Shown here: piece after piece, positions 7,795-13,958 of the stretch
Position numbering within the stretch: the stretch's first letter is position 1
Layout of the letters: each line of letters opens with the position of its first letter
Source of the DNA: CAYWBI01 sp964456445
GTDB taxonomy: Bacteria > Calditrichota > Calditrichia > Calditrichales > J004
DNA: 16,545 bases
NCBI GenBank assembly: GCA_964456445.1
Contig: CAYWBI010000080.1
Location: 1 to 16,545, forward strand
Direction: 5' to 3'
Program-made: the position numbers and the translations under genes
The notes under the pieces: generated by a model
Seen by the model: only the letters and a program-made list of their open reading frames with translations
The model's database searches: none
Told to the model about the DNA's origin: nothing

Positions 7795-9111
7795 TTATAA
7801 TTTTTTACCAATAAGACTTTCGATCCCGGTGGCCGTTTGATATAGCTGCAAACGTACGTCGAGCAGTCGTTCCCGTGCTTCAAACAATGTTTGTTGTGCG
7901 GTCATCACATCCAAAAACTGAAACTTTCCCTGCTCAAAACCTTGGGAGATGATTTTTAAAGTTTGCGCGGATTTCGGTATAATCTCATTTTTTATAGATT
8001 CCTTTTCATCCACCAGCTTTATTAAGGTGATAGTTAGCCTGTTAAGTCGTGCGGTGAGCCGGTTTAAAACGGCACGCTGTTGCCATTGAGCCTGTTCCAC
8101 TCGCACCCGAGCTTCCTGAATGGCGCCCTGATTGCGATTAAAAAGGGGGAGCGGAATGGAGATACCGGCCATAAAGGCATTATCACCACTTTCGTTAAAC
8201 TGGCGGTACGCACCGCTTATCACAGGATCGGGAACGGCCTCAGCCTGGGCCAGGTCATGCTGGGCCCGCCGATTTTCCATCTCGGTATCCCAACGCGCCA
8301 GAAGGGGATTGTTTTTCAACAATAAGCGCAAATTATTTATATCGGGAAGCACAAAGCGATGATCCAGGTTGCCCTTTACGGAAGAAAACAAGGGCTCGCT
8401 GCTGTTCCAGGCAGCTGCAAGACGGTAACGGGTTTTTCTTAGTTCCCTTTGCAAAGTAGCCAAACGCATTTGTGCATTGTTCACTAAAACTTCGACCCGC
8501 ATGGCTTCCGCCGGCGAAAGCCTCCCGGCTTCCACTCGCCGATCAATCTTAGCCTGAAAATCTTTGGTAACTTCGAGTATTTCTTTTTGGATTGAAATAT
8601 GCTGCTGTGCCGCAATGGTAGCCGTATATGAATCCACGACTTCGCTAAATATCTCAAGACGCGCTGTTTCATAGGCCCAATAAACAAGATCGCTTTGCAG
8701 CGCCGCTATCCTGGACCGTTTTTCACGCTTGCCTGCCAATTCGATAAGCTGGCCAAGCGAAATGGTTGTTTCGGCGGCGTCAAGTCCGTTAAAATTGCCA
8801 CTACCGGCAATATTTTCTGTTTCAATGCTTAACTCCGGGTTAGGCAATAAACTGTTTTGCAAGGTCCGGGCCTCACGTGCCCTAACTTCCAGGGCAAATA
8901 CTTTTAAACGCGGGCTTTGCAAAAGCGCCAACCGTAAGGCTGCCTTGAGGGTTAATATCCCTCCCGGATTTTCAGTTTCCTTTGTCCCCGGAAACTCCGG
9001 TGCCGGTAATTCCTTTAATATCGGTGTGGATGCGGGTCTTTGCGCCTTATAGACAAGCGGCGAGCACCCTAACAGCACACCCATTAAAAGAAGGATATAG
9101 ATATAGCGCAT
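7795..9111 (-). CDS. TolC-family outer-membrane efflux lipoprotein, CzcC-like
   Basis: This is the outer-membrane channel of the tripartite pump, 438 residues from the start chosen here. The signal peptide ends with lipobox L-L-G-C (Cys16). Two outer-membrane efflux protein repeats follow, each with long amphipathic helices. The first includes ALRLALLQSPRLKVFALEVRAREA and the second NNPLLARWDTEMENRRAQHDLAQAEAVPDP (given here only as landmarks; about 60-80 and 270-300), with GISIPLPLFNRNQGAI typical of the second repeat. I chose ATG 9111 because GGAG stands 6 nt upstream (9118-9121); the in-frame ATG 9123 has no such site and would add four residues before the charged N terminus. It is 33 nt before the adaptor gene, and the same operon is inferred. 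Confidence 0.92.
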   Translation of the reverse strand: MRYIYILLLMGVLLGCSPLVYKAQRPASTPILKELPAPEFPGTKETENPGGILTLKAALRLALLQSPRLKVFALEVRAREARTLQNSLLPNPELSIETENIAGSGNFNGLDAAETTISLGQLIELAGKREKRSRIAALQSDLVYWAYETARLEIFSEVVDSYTATIAAQQHISIQKEILEVTKDFQAKIDRRVEAGRLSPAEAMRVEVLVNNAQMRLATLQRELRKTRYRLAAAWNSSEPLFSSVKGNLDHRFVLPDINNLRLLLKNNPLLARWDTEMENRRAQHDLAQAEAVPDPVISGAYRQFNESGDNAFMAGISIPLPLFNRNQGAIQEARVRVEQAQWQQRAVLNRLTARLNRLTITLIKLVDEKESIKNEIIPKSAQTLKIISQGFEQGKFQFLDVMTAQQTLFEARERLLDVRLQLYQTATGIESLIGKKL

Positions 9112-9137
9112 CCTTAACTCCATATAGATTGAGAATT

Positions 9138-9151
9138 ATAATTTAAATTAT
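9138..9151. repeat. 14-bp perfect AT palindrome upstream of the czcC-like gene
   Basis: ATAATTTAAATTAT lies in the 93-nt gap between the secreted-protein gene and the outer-membrane channel gene. The gap is very A+T rich, so this may be chance, or it may belong to an internal promoter. Confidence 0.3.
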
Positions 9152-9204
9152 TAAAATGAATATTTTATTGGAGGCATCCCTAAGTAAAAGGATGTGCGGA
9201 GATA

Positions 9205-9642
9205 TTATATGATCAGAATGGTTGAACGTGCGATTTCCACACCGGGATTTGGTAAGGTATCACTTTGTTCATATTTTACAATGTGAATTGTGGGGTTAAT
9301 AATTTGTGGATTAATAATTATGTAGTTGGGAAACTGGATTCCACGCTGTGTTTTAGAATCATGCTTTAGCTGTGCGCTGCTTAAATGCCAATCCAATAAA
9401 ATATCCATACAGTGATCGGCATCCAGGTGTTGACGGTCCGTTACGGCATGATGATCCTGTGAAATGTTGTTAAAGGAAGGATGTAAAGCGCAGCCATTAT
9501 CGGAATTTCCTTCTTCTAACGCAATATGCCCATTATCGCCCACGCACAAAACAATATCGGGCAATGAAACCTGATACGCCATGGCTTGGGCAAACAATAA
9601 AAATATTAGAGCTGAAATTTTAAGCTTCATAACCTGCTTCAT
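9205..9642 (-). CDS. Secreted Cys/His-rich protein of the metal operon, function unknown
   Basis: I do not recognise the family. The 145-residue product has a clear signal peptide (hydrophobic 8-20, with an AxA-like site at A20-M21-A22). The mature part has three Cys (33, 51, 78) and nine His, eight of them between 39 and 94, in short clusters such as DHH (63-65), DADHC (74-78) and DWH (84-86). The C-terminal third is Ile/Asn/Pro rich and free of Cys. This arrangement suggests periplasmic metal binding, as a chaperone or buffer feeding the RND pump, but that is inferred from composition and position only. It is the first gene after the sensor gene, and an operator-like sequence overlaps its first start codon. 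The start is unsure: ATG 9642 and ATG 9630 are both possible, neither with a strong ribosome site. Confidence 0.75.
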   Translation of the reverse strand: MKQVMKLKISALIFLLFAQAMAYQVSLPDIVLCVGDNGHIALEEGNSDNGCALHPSFNNISQDHHAVTDRQHLDADHCMDILLDWHLSSAQLKHDSKTQRGIQFPNYIIINPQIINPTIHIVKYEQSDTLPNPGVEIARSTILII

Positions 9643-9663
9643 TTGAATAACTGCTCAAATGTA
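9643..9663 (-). promoter_or_regulatory. ArsR/SmtB-type operator candidate, site 1
   Basis: Read on the minus strand, this is TACATTTGAGCA-GTTATTCA followed by A. The centre TGAGCAGTTATTCA resembles the TGAACA-type core of SmtB/CzrA operators (11 of 14 positions against the core I remember). It also contains the inverted repeat ATTTGA/TCAAAT (9641-9660). It lies between the sensor gene stop and the secreted-protein gene and overlaps the first possible start codon, so it would control the efflux genes separately from the sensor. Confidence 0.55.
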
Positions 9664-9687
9664 CAGAAGAAAAAAACGGATAGCAAA

Positions 9688-10044
9688 TCAATCTTTCAAA
9701 TGAACAAGTGTTTGGGTGATTACGGAGCGGATATGGTCATCAACCACGGAATAATACACCATTTTTCCCTCGCGATGGTTTTTAACAACTTTTAATTCAC
9801 GCAACATTCTAAGCTGATGGGAAATGGCGGAAATGGATATATTCACGATTGCGGCCAGATCACAAACGCAAAGCTCATCGATTAAGAGCGCCTGAACAAT
9901 TCTTTGCCGGGTCGGATCTCCAAGTGCCTTAAAGAACTTTGCAGTCCGTTTTATTTCATTATCGGATGGAAGCTGATCCCGGGCCAGCTCAACTTTTTCC
10001 TTATTGATGACAACGATCGAACAAATTTCTTTTTCTTTGGCCAC
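9688..10044 (-). CDS. ArsR/SmtB family metal-sensing transcriptional repressor
   Basis: The 118-residue winged-helix repressor would release its operators when metal binds. The helix-turn-helix is seen at about 58-88 (DLAAIVNISISAISHQLRMLREL). Two sensor-site patterns of the family are present together: alpha3N, with ELCVCDL (C59 and C61) plus C8 near the N terminus as in CadC, and alpha5, with D102-x-H104, ten residues, H115 and D118 as in SmtB/CzrA. Zn, Cd or Pb are the likely inducers by family knowledge. The start is GTG at 10044 with AAGGAG 5 nt upstream (10050-10055). It is the promoter-proximal gene of the metal island, and operator-like sites just upstream imply autoregulation. Confidence 0.93.
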   Translation of the reverse strand: MAKEKEICSIVVINKEKVELARDQLPSDNEIKRTAKFFKALGDPTRQRIVQALLIDELCVCDLAAIVNISISAISHQLRMLRELKVVKNHREGKMVYYSVVDDHIRSVITQTLVHLKD

Positions 10045-10057
10045 AGTTTCTCCTTAC

Positions 10058-10078
10058 TTGTACAGATGCTGAAATGTA
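10058..10078 (-). promoter_or_regulatory. ArsR/SmtB-type operator candidate, site 2
   Basis: On the minus strand this reads TACATTTCAGCA-TCTGTACA, then A. It shares TACATTT-AGCA and the CAA end with site 1 (about 16 of 21 positions). It lies a few bases before the ribosome site of the sensor gene, where a bound repressor would block its own transcription. Confidence 0.5.
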
Positions 10079-10107
10079 GCCTTTCTTAAAGTGGGATCAA
10101 AATCGGT

Positions 10108-10128
10108 GTGAATAACAATATTGATGTA
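10108..10128 (-). promoter_or_regulatory. ArsR/SmtB-type operator candidate, site 3
   Basis: On the minus strand this reads TACATCAATATT-GTTATTCA, then C. It shares TACAT and GTTATTCA with site 1 (13 of 20) and differs in the centre. It falls between the proposed -35 and -10 of the sensor promoter, a usual position for ArsR-family operators. It is the weakest of the three sites. Confidence 0.4.
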
Positions 10129-10139
10129 TAAAGTGTCAA
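10110..10139 (-). promoter_or_regulatory. Possible promoter of the sensor gene and metal operon
   Basis: On the minus strand a perfect TTGACA (10134-10139) is followed after 18 nt by TTATTC (10110-10115), a poor -10. The -35 match and the overlap with operator-like site 3 favour it. The start of transcription would be about 60 nt before the GTG codon. Confidence 0.4.
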
Positions 10140-10388
10140 ATCCCGAATCAGACTCTACCGTGTTTTTGATCGTCAGGCAGGTCTGATAACTGCAATGCAC
10201 GGCAATATACTTTATTGAAAATTTGGATTATAAAATGAGCTTTTTGGGTAAGCCTGTGTTATAAAAAGCTTTAGTAGGTGTCTTTACAGCGCGGTCAGGA
10301 AAAGATTTTATATTATGCCATGTTGAAAATTCCCGGTTGCTTTAAAGCGCGTTCTTTAATATTTTAGCAATGTTCACAGGAGAGGATC

Positions 10389-10898
10389 ATGAAATACAAA
10401 ATTATACTCATTGCCGTGGTTTTGGGCTTTGCCATTCCGATAAATGGTTTTGCGCAACTTAAGAGTAATTCCAAGCTGCCGGATTTCACAACAATCCTGG
10501 CACAGCCGGCGGCAGGTTTCCTGGATTCCTTTTTGGACCCGTCAAAATTCCACATGAGCCATTCCTTTTCCATGTCTTTTGGTATGGCCGGCGGGGCGCA
10601 GATATTACAAAATAGCTATGTAAATACGATGTTTTTCCAGATTAGCAATAATCTGCATCTGACCACAAATATTGGTATCATGTCCACGCCATACCACACA
10701 TTTGGCGATAACAGTTATCTTAATAAACCGGTATTCTTTGGCGGGGCGCAACTGGACTATAAAATTTCCGATAATGCCAGTTTGATGTTTCGGATTGAGT
10801 CGTCGCCATATAACCGTTATTCCGCGTATAATGGGTTTTATAACAGATATGATAACCGGGACCTGTGGATGAACACTCAAAATAAATTTTCACGGTAA
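10389..10898 (+). CDS. Exported protein, possible small outer-membrane beta-barrel
   Basis: The 169-residue product has a good signal peptide (2-22, ending G-F-A-Q). The mature part has alternating polar and aromatic strands rich in Ser, Asn, Tyr and Phe (for example MSHSFSMSFGMAGG at 56-69, NTMFFQISNNLHLTTNIGIM at 79-98 and GGAQLDYKISDNASLMFRIE at 118-137), which looks like antiparallel membrane strands. The end is a Tyr/Asn-rich low-complexity segment. I know no function. The placement just before the LytR_C, rsfS and argS genes and the strand pattern suggest an envelope protein. The ribosome site AGGAGAGG lies 5-8 nt before ATG 10389. A terminator follows 22 bp after the stop, so it is probably monocistronic. 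Confidence 0.8.
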   Translation: MKYKIILIAVVLGFAIPINGFAQLKSNSKLPDFTTILAQPAAGFLDSFLDPSKFHMSHSFSMSFGMAGGAQILQNSYVNTMFFQISNNLHLTTNIGIMSTPYHTFGDNSYLNKPVFFGGAQLDYKISDNASLMFRIESSPYNRYSAYNGFYNRYDNRDLWMNTQNKFSR

Positions 10899-10920
10899 TC
10901 TCAGATAATCACATTACACT

Positions 10921-10960
10921 AACCGAATCCGGCATATTGGTCAGGTTCGGTTATTTTTTT
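10921..10960 (+). terminator. Rho-independent terminator after the exported-protein gene
   Basis: AACCGAA (10921-10927) pairs with TTCGGTT (10946-10952); the stem extends by a T-G wobble and a C-G pair to about 9 bp. It is followed by A and seven T (10954-10960). The T-run touches the annotated TTG start of the next gene. Confidence 0.8.
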
Positions 10961-11591
10961 GAGCAAATGGGGGAAAGACAATCCATTGAGACATAGAAGG
11001 CGTGTAAACACGCAAACAATCCGAAAAAAAAACACTTCCAATACCGGTACACATTTCTCGCGAATACCCAAAAAACGTAGCAAAGCGCCGCTTGTGTTAT
11101 TTCTTATGGCATTGCTTCTTGCCGTTTTTTTTGCTTTTAACTTAGGCTACATCCAGCTGCCTGACAGTTTAAGAAATGTAAGTAAAGTCATTTCGCACAC
11201 AGAAAAAAGCCAACCGGCGCCGGTTCTCCCGGCAGAAGAGAAAACACAGGAAACCCAGCAATATTATTCACCGATCGTCCGTAAGGTTCAATTGGAGATA
11301 TTGAACGGTTGTGGCGTTAAAGGCGTTGCCGATAAGCTGGCTGCTTTACTGGACAAAAAAAAGTACGATGTGATCAATAAGGGGAACTATCTAAAAAAAG
11401 GGAAGACCTTTTTTAATGTAAAGCAAACCCGGGTTATCGATCAAATGGGCAAAATGGAAAATGCCCGCGATCTTGCGGAAGTGATGGGGGTTAGTGATAA
11501 AAATATCGATAGTTACGAAAACCCCTCGCCCATTGCCGATGTTACAATAATTATTGGCAAAGATTATTTGACGCTTACAATATTTAAATGA
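10959..11591 (+). CDS. Membrane-anchored LytR_C domain protein
   Basis: The frame gives 210 residues: a basic N-terminal part (1-42, rich in Arg/Lys), one transmembrane helix (43-63), a flexible Pro/Glu/Gln linker (about 80-105), and a LytR cell-envelope C-terminal domain (109-210) with the signature EILNGCGVKGVA (113-124) and a final beta strand TIIIGKDY. This puts the domain outside the inner membrane. In the family the domain occurs alone or after LytR-CpsA-Psr enzymes; its ligand is not known, and no LCP catalytic domain is present here. The start is uncertain: TTG 10959 lies within the T-run of the upstream terminator and has no ribosome site, while TTG 10986 has GGGGGAAAG some 8-12 nt upstream and is more plausible biologically. 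The next gene starts 12 nt after the stop. Confidence 0.85.
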   Translation: MSKWGKDNPLRHRRRVNTQTIRKKNTSNTGTHFSRIPKKRSKAPLVLFLMALLLAVFFAFNLGYIQLPDSLRNVSKVISHTEKSQPAPVLPAEEKTQETQQYYSPIVRKVQLEILNGCGVKGVADKLAALLDKKKYDVINKGNYLKKGKTFFNVKQTRVIDQMGKMENARDLAEVMGVSDKNIDSYENPSPIADVTIIIGKDYLTLTIFK

Positions 11592-11603
11592 TGGAGAAAA
11601 TTT

Positions 11604-11966
11604 TTGACAGCAAATGAAACCGCTCATTATGCGGCCCAATATGCCCTCGATAAAAAGGGCGAGGATGTGGTCATCATGGATGTCCGTGGCTTAAGTAATG
11701 CCACGGATTTTTTTGTGATTGCCTCCGCCTCTTCCGATGTGCAGATAAATGCCATCGCAACAAATGTTGAAAAGATGTTACGCAAGGATTATAAAATCCA
11801 TATCAACCATAAGGAAGGCAGCGGATCCTCTTCCTGGGTGTTGTTGGATTATATTGATGTGCTTGTTCATATTTTCCATAAGGAAAAACGCGGCTTTTAT
11901 GGTCTGGAAGATCTTTGGGCCGATGCCAAGTTTGAAACGGTTACGGATAATGCCGATGAACACTGA
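11604..11966 (+). CDS. rsfS: Ribosomal silencing factor RsfS (YbeB/Iojap)
   Basis: The 120-residue protein matches RsfS over its full length: AAQYALDKKGEDVVIMDVRG (10-29), the TDFFVIASA stretch (34-42), the conserved EGSGSSSWVLLDYIDVLVHIF region (about 71-91) and the ending RGFYGLEDLWADA (96-108). The family binds large-subunit protein uL14 and blocks subunit joining when nutrients are short. The start is TTG 11604 with GGAG 7 nt upstream. Its 3' end overlaps argS by 11 nt, which indicates translational coupling. RsfS beside a LytR_C protein is a common bacterial gene order. Confidence 0.95.
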   Translation: MTANETAHYAAQYALDKKGEDVVIMDVRGLSNATDFFVIASASSDVQINAIATNVEKMLRKDYKIHINHKEGSGSSSWVLLDYIDVLVHIFHKEKRGFYGLEDLWADAKFETVTDNADEH

Positions 11967-13596
11967 AGAATATATTGTTGACGCCTTACAAAACTATTTG
12001 GATACGCTGGAAATCACGGATGTAAATGTTGTTCTGCAGCGTCCCAAGGACAATACTTTTGGCGACTATGCATCCAATATTGCGATGCAGTTAGCGCGCC
12101 ATTTGCGTAAAAAACCTGGCGACATCGCCGCAGATATCGTTCGTACCTTTCCGGCAGATCCGGCATATATCGATAAGATTGAGATTGCCGGACCGGGATT
12201 TATAAATTTTTATGGTGCGAGTAAAAATCTTTATGGGCAGTTAAAAGAAATTCTTACCAAAAGAGAAACTTATGGTTTTTATACGCCGGATAAACCCATA
12301 AAAACCCAGATTGAATTTGTAAGCGCCAATCCGACGGGCCCATTAACCATTGGCCACGGACGGCAGGCCGTATTGGGCGACACCATTGCCAATATCCTGC
12401 AGGCTGCCGGGCACCAGGTTACACGGGAATATTACTTTAATAATGCGGGTCGGCAGATGCGGGTGCTTGGCGAATCTACCCGGTTGCGTTATCTTGAAAT
12501 TTGCGGACAAGACATTGATTTCCCCAAAGATCATTATCAGGGCGCTTATATAAAAGATATTGCACAAGGCATATATGATGAATTCAGCGATAGCTTAATC
12601 AATGATGACGACAATCCTATCTTTAAAGACCGTGCCGAATCCGGGATTTTTGCCGATATAAAAAAGACAATTAAACGGCTGGGGTTTGAATTCGATGTTT
12701 TTTTTAATGAAAAAACACTTTATGAGAATGGCAAAATTGATCAGGTTGTCGGGGCGCTGAACGATAAGGGGCTTATTGACAAACATGATGGAGCTACCTG
12801 GTTCCTGACCAGCAAACTTGGTTTTGATCAGGACCGTGTGATCATAAAAAGCAGCGGGGAACCGACCTACCGTCTGCCAGATATGGCCTATCATATCGAG
12901 AAATTTAAACGGGGCTTTGACCAGATCATCGATATCTTTGGCGCGGATCATATCGATACCTACCCGGATGTGATAGCGGCCTTAAAAGTTTTGGGCTATA
13001 ACACAAAAAAGATGAAGGTGCTGATCCATCAGTTTGTAACGCTTACCGAAAAAGGGCAACAAGTAAAAATGTCCACCCGCAAGGCAAATTTTGTAACACT
13101 GGATGATCTGATGGATGAAGTGGGCGTTGATGTGACCCGTTACTTCTTTATCATGCGCAGTATGAACACCCATCTGAATTTTGATCTGGCGCTGGCCAAA
13201 ACCCAGTCCGACGAGAACCCGGTTTTTTACATCCAATATGCCCATGCCCGGATATGCAGCATTATCAAACTGGGCGCGTCAAAGGACCTTGTGTTTGACG
13301 CCTCGACCGAGCCGCCGCTTGATTTACTTGTTACACCGGAAGAAAAGGAGCTGATAAAGACGCTCGTCCAATATCCGGAAACGATTTTAAACTGCGGCAA
13401 AAGCCTGGAACCGCATCATCTTGTGGGATACCTTTTTGGCCTGGCCGGGAAGTTTCATAAGTTTTACACCCAGTGCCGGGTAATTGGTGATGATATGCAA
13501 CTAAGCCGTGCCCGTTTAGCCTTGATCGACGCTACCCGCACCGTTCTGGCCAATGGCTTAAAAGTCCTAGGGTTATCCGTGCCCGAGACAATGTAG
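11956..13596 (+). CDS. argS: Arginyl-tRNA synthetase
   Basis: The 546-residue class Ia synthetase charges tRNA-Arg with arginine. It has the N-terminal tRNA-binding Arg_N domain (about 1-90), the stretch EFVSANPTGPLTIGHGR ending with the HIGH-equivalent T131-I-G-H134, the catalytic core, the KMSKS-equivalent KMSTR (371-375), and the C-terminal DALR anticodon-binding domain (about 425-546). Length is normal for the family. I chose ATG 11956, which has a GGAT site 7 nt upstream; ATG 11950 two codons earlier is too close to it, and the open frame upstream to 11749 is only the shadow of rsfS. The stop TAG is followed at once by the 7-bp repeat array, with no terminator visible in between. Confidence 0.97.
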   Translation: MNTEEYIVDALQNYLDTLEITDVNVVLQRPKDNTFGDYASNIAMQLARHLRKKPGDIAADIVRTFPADPAYIDKIEIAGPGFINFYGASKNLYGQLKEILTKRETYGFYTPDKPIKTQIEFVSANPTGPLTIGHGRQAVLGDTIANILQAAGHQVTREYYFNNAGRQMRVLGESTRLRYLEICGQDIDFPKDHYQGAYIKDIAQGIYDEFSDSLINDDDNPIFKDRAESGIFADIKKTIKRLGFEFDVFFNEKTLYENGKIDQVVGALNDKGLIDKHDGATWFLTSKLGFDQDRVIIKSSGEPTYRLPDMAYHIEKFKRGFDQIIDIFGADHIDTYPDVIAALKVLGYNTKKMKVLIHQFVTLTEKGQQVKMSTRKANFVTLDDLMDEVGVDVTRYFFIMRSMNTHLNFDLALAKTQSDENPVFYIQYAHARICSIIKLGASKDLVFDASTEPPLDLLVTPEEKELIKTLVQYPETILNCGKSLEPHHLVGYLFGLAGKFHKFYTQCRVIGDDMQLSRARLALIDATRTVLANGLKVLGLSVPETM

Positions 13597-13818
13597 GGAA
13601 GTCGGAAGTTGGAAGTTGGAAGTAGGAAGTNNNNNNNNNNNNNNNNNNNNNNNNNNNNNNNNNNNNNNNNNNNNNNNNNNNNNNNNNNNNNNNNNNNNNN
13701 NNNNNNNNNNNNNNNNNNNNNNNNNNNNNNGGAAGTTGGAAGTAGGAAGTAGGAAGTAGGAAGTAGGAAGTAAGAAGTAGGAAGTAAGAAGTTGGAAGTA
13801 AGAAGTTGGAAGTTGGAA
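13597..13818 (+). repeat. Degenerate 7-bp tandem repeat array, unit GGAAGTW
   Basis: The array begins at the first base after the argS stop. Four full units and a six-base partial one are seen before the assembly gap (13597-13630), and twelve full units plus a partial one after it (13731-13818). Units are GGAAGTT, GGAAGTA, AGAAGTA, AGAAGTT and one GGAAGTC; phase is strict, with substitutions only at the first and last positions. The complement is C/T rich. Both minus-strand reading frames across it are open only because 7 is not a multiple of 3 and the unit has no stop in those frames; they are not genes. True length is unknown because of the N run. Confidence 0.95.
13631..13730. other. Assembly gap of 100 N
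   Basis: Exactly 100 N, the usual placeholder for a gap of unknown size, within the 7-bp repeat array. The two sides were joined by scaffolding, probably because reads could not span the repeat. The real number of repeat units, and anything between them, is not known. Confidence 0.99.
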
Positions 13819-13869
13819 AATTTGCCGGGTTCCAATACTATGCATGGGTAAATGCGATTTGCCCGGTCT

Positions 13870-13899
13870 TTGATTTATGCCATCAATAATCTGTATAAT
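13870..13899 (+). promoter_or_regulatory. Sigma70-like promoter of the PfkB-family kinase gene
   Basis: TTGATT (13870-13875), an 18-nt spacer and a perfect TATAAT (13894-13899). The predicted transcript begins about 52 nt before the GTG start at 13959. Confidence 0.65.
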
Positions 13900-13958
13900 C
13901 GTAATCAGTAACTACTAAATGGTCGTTCGTAATAAAAAAACCTTGCTGGGAGAGTATC

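Larger units (their letters stand above)
10045..10388. other. Divergent intergenic region
   Basis: This 344-nt stretch separates the sensor gene (minus) from the exported-protein gene (plus). Its left third holds the sensor promoter and operator candidates. In the right two thirds (about 10140-10375) I see no convincing gene, RNA or clear sigma70 promoter for the plus-strand gene, only A+T-rich sequence with TATAAA-like hexamers in poor spacing. Confidence 0.6.

Noticed and set aside
9138..9204. Second strong terminator or promoter between the secreted-protein and czcC-like genes
   Set aside because: There is a weak 6-bp hairpin (GCATCC with GGATGT) and an AT palindrome, but no T-run or well-spaced promoter boxes, so only the palindrome was listed, at low confidence.
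11749..11955. N-terminal extension of argS within rsfS
   Set aside because: The extension is out of frame with and wholly inside rsfS coding sequence, while family length and start context fit ATG 11956.
13597..13818. CRISPR array
   Set aside because: Units are 7 bp and adjoining, with no spacers, and no cas gene is near. This is a simple tandem repeat.
13464..13845. Two minus-strand open frames reading through the repeats and N gap (FLLPTS-type repeats)
   Set aside because: They are translations of the 7-bp repeat and of N; one also overlaps argS on the opposite strand. Repeat translation is not evidence for a protein.
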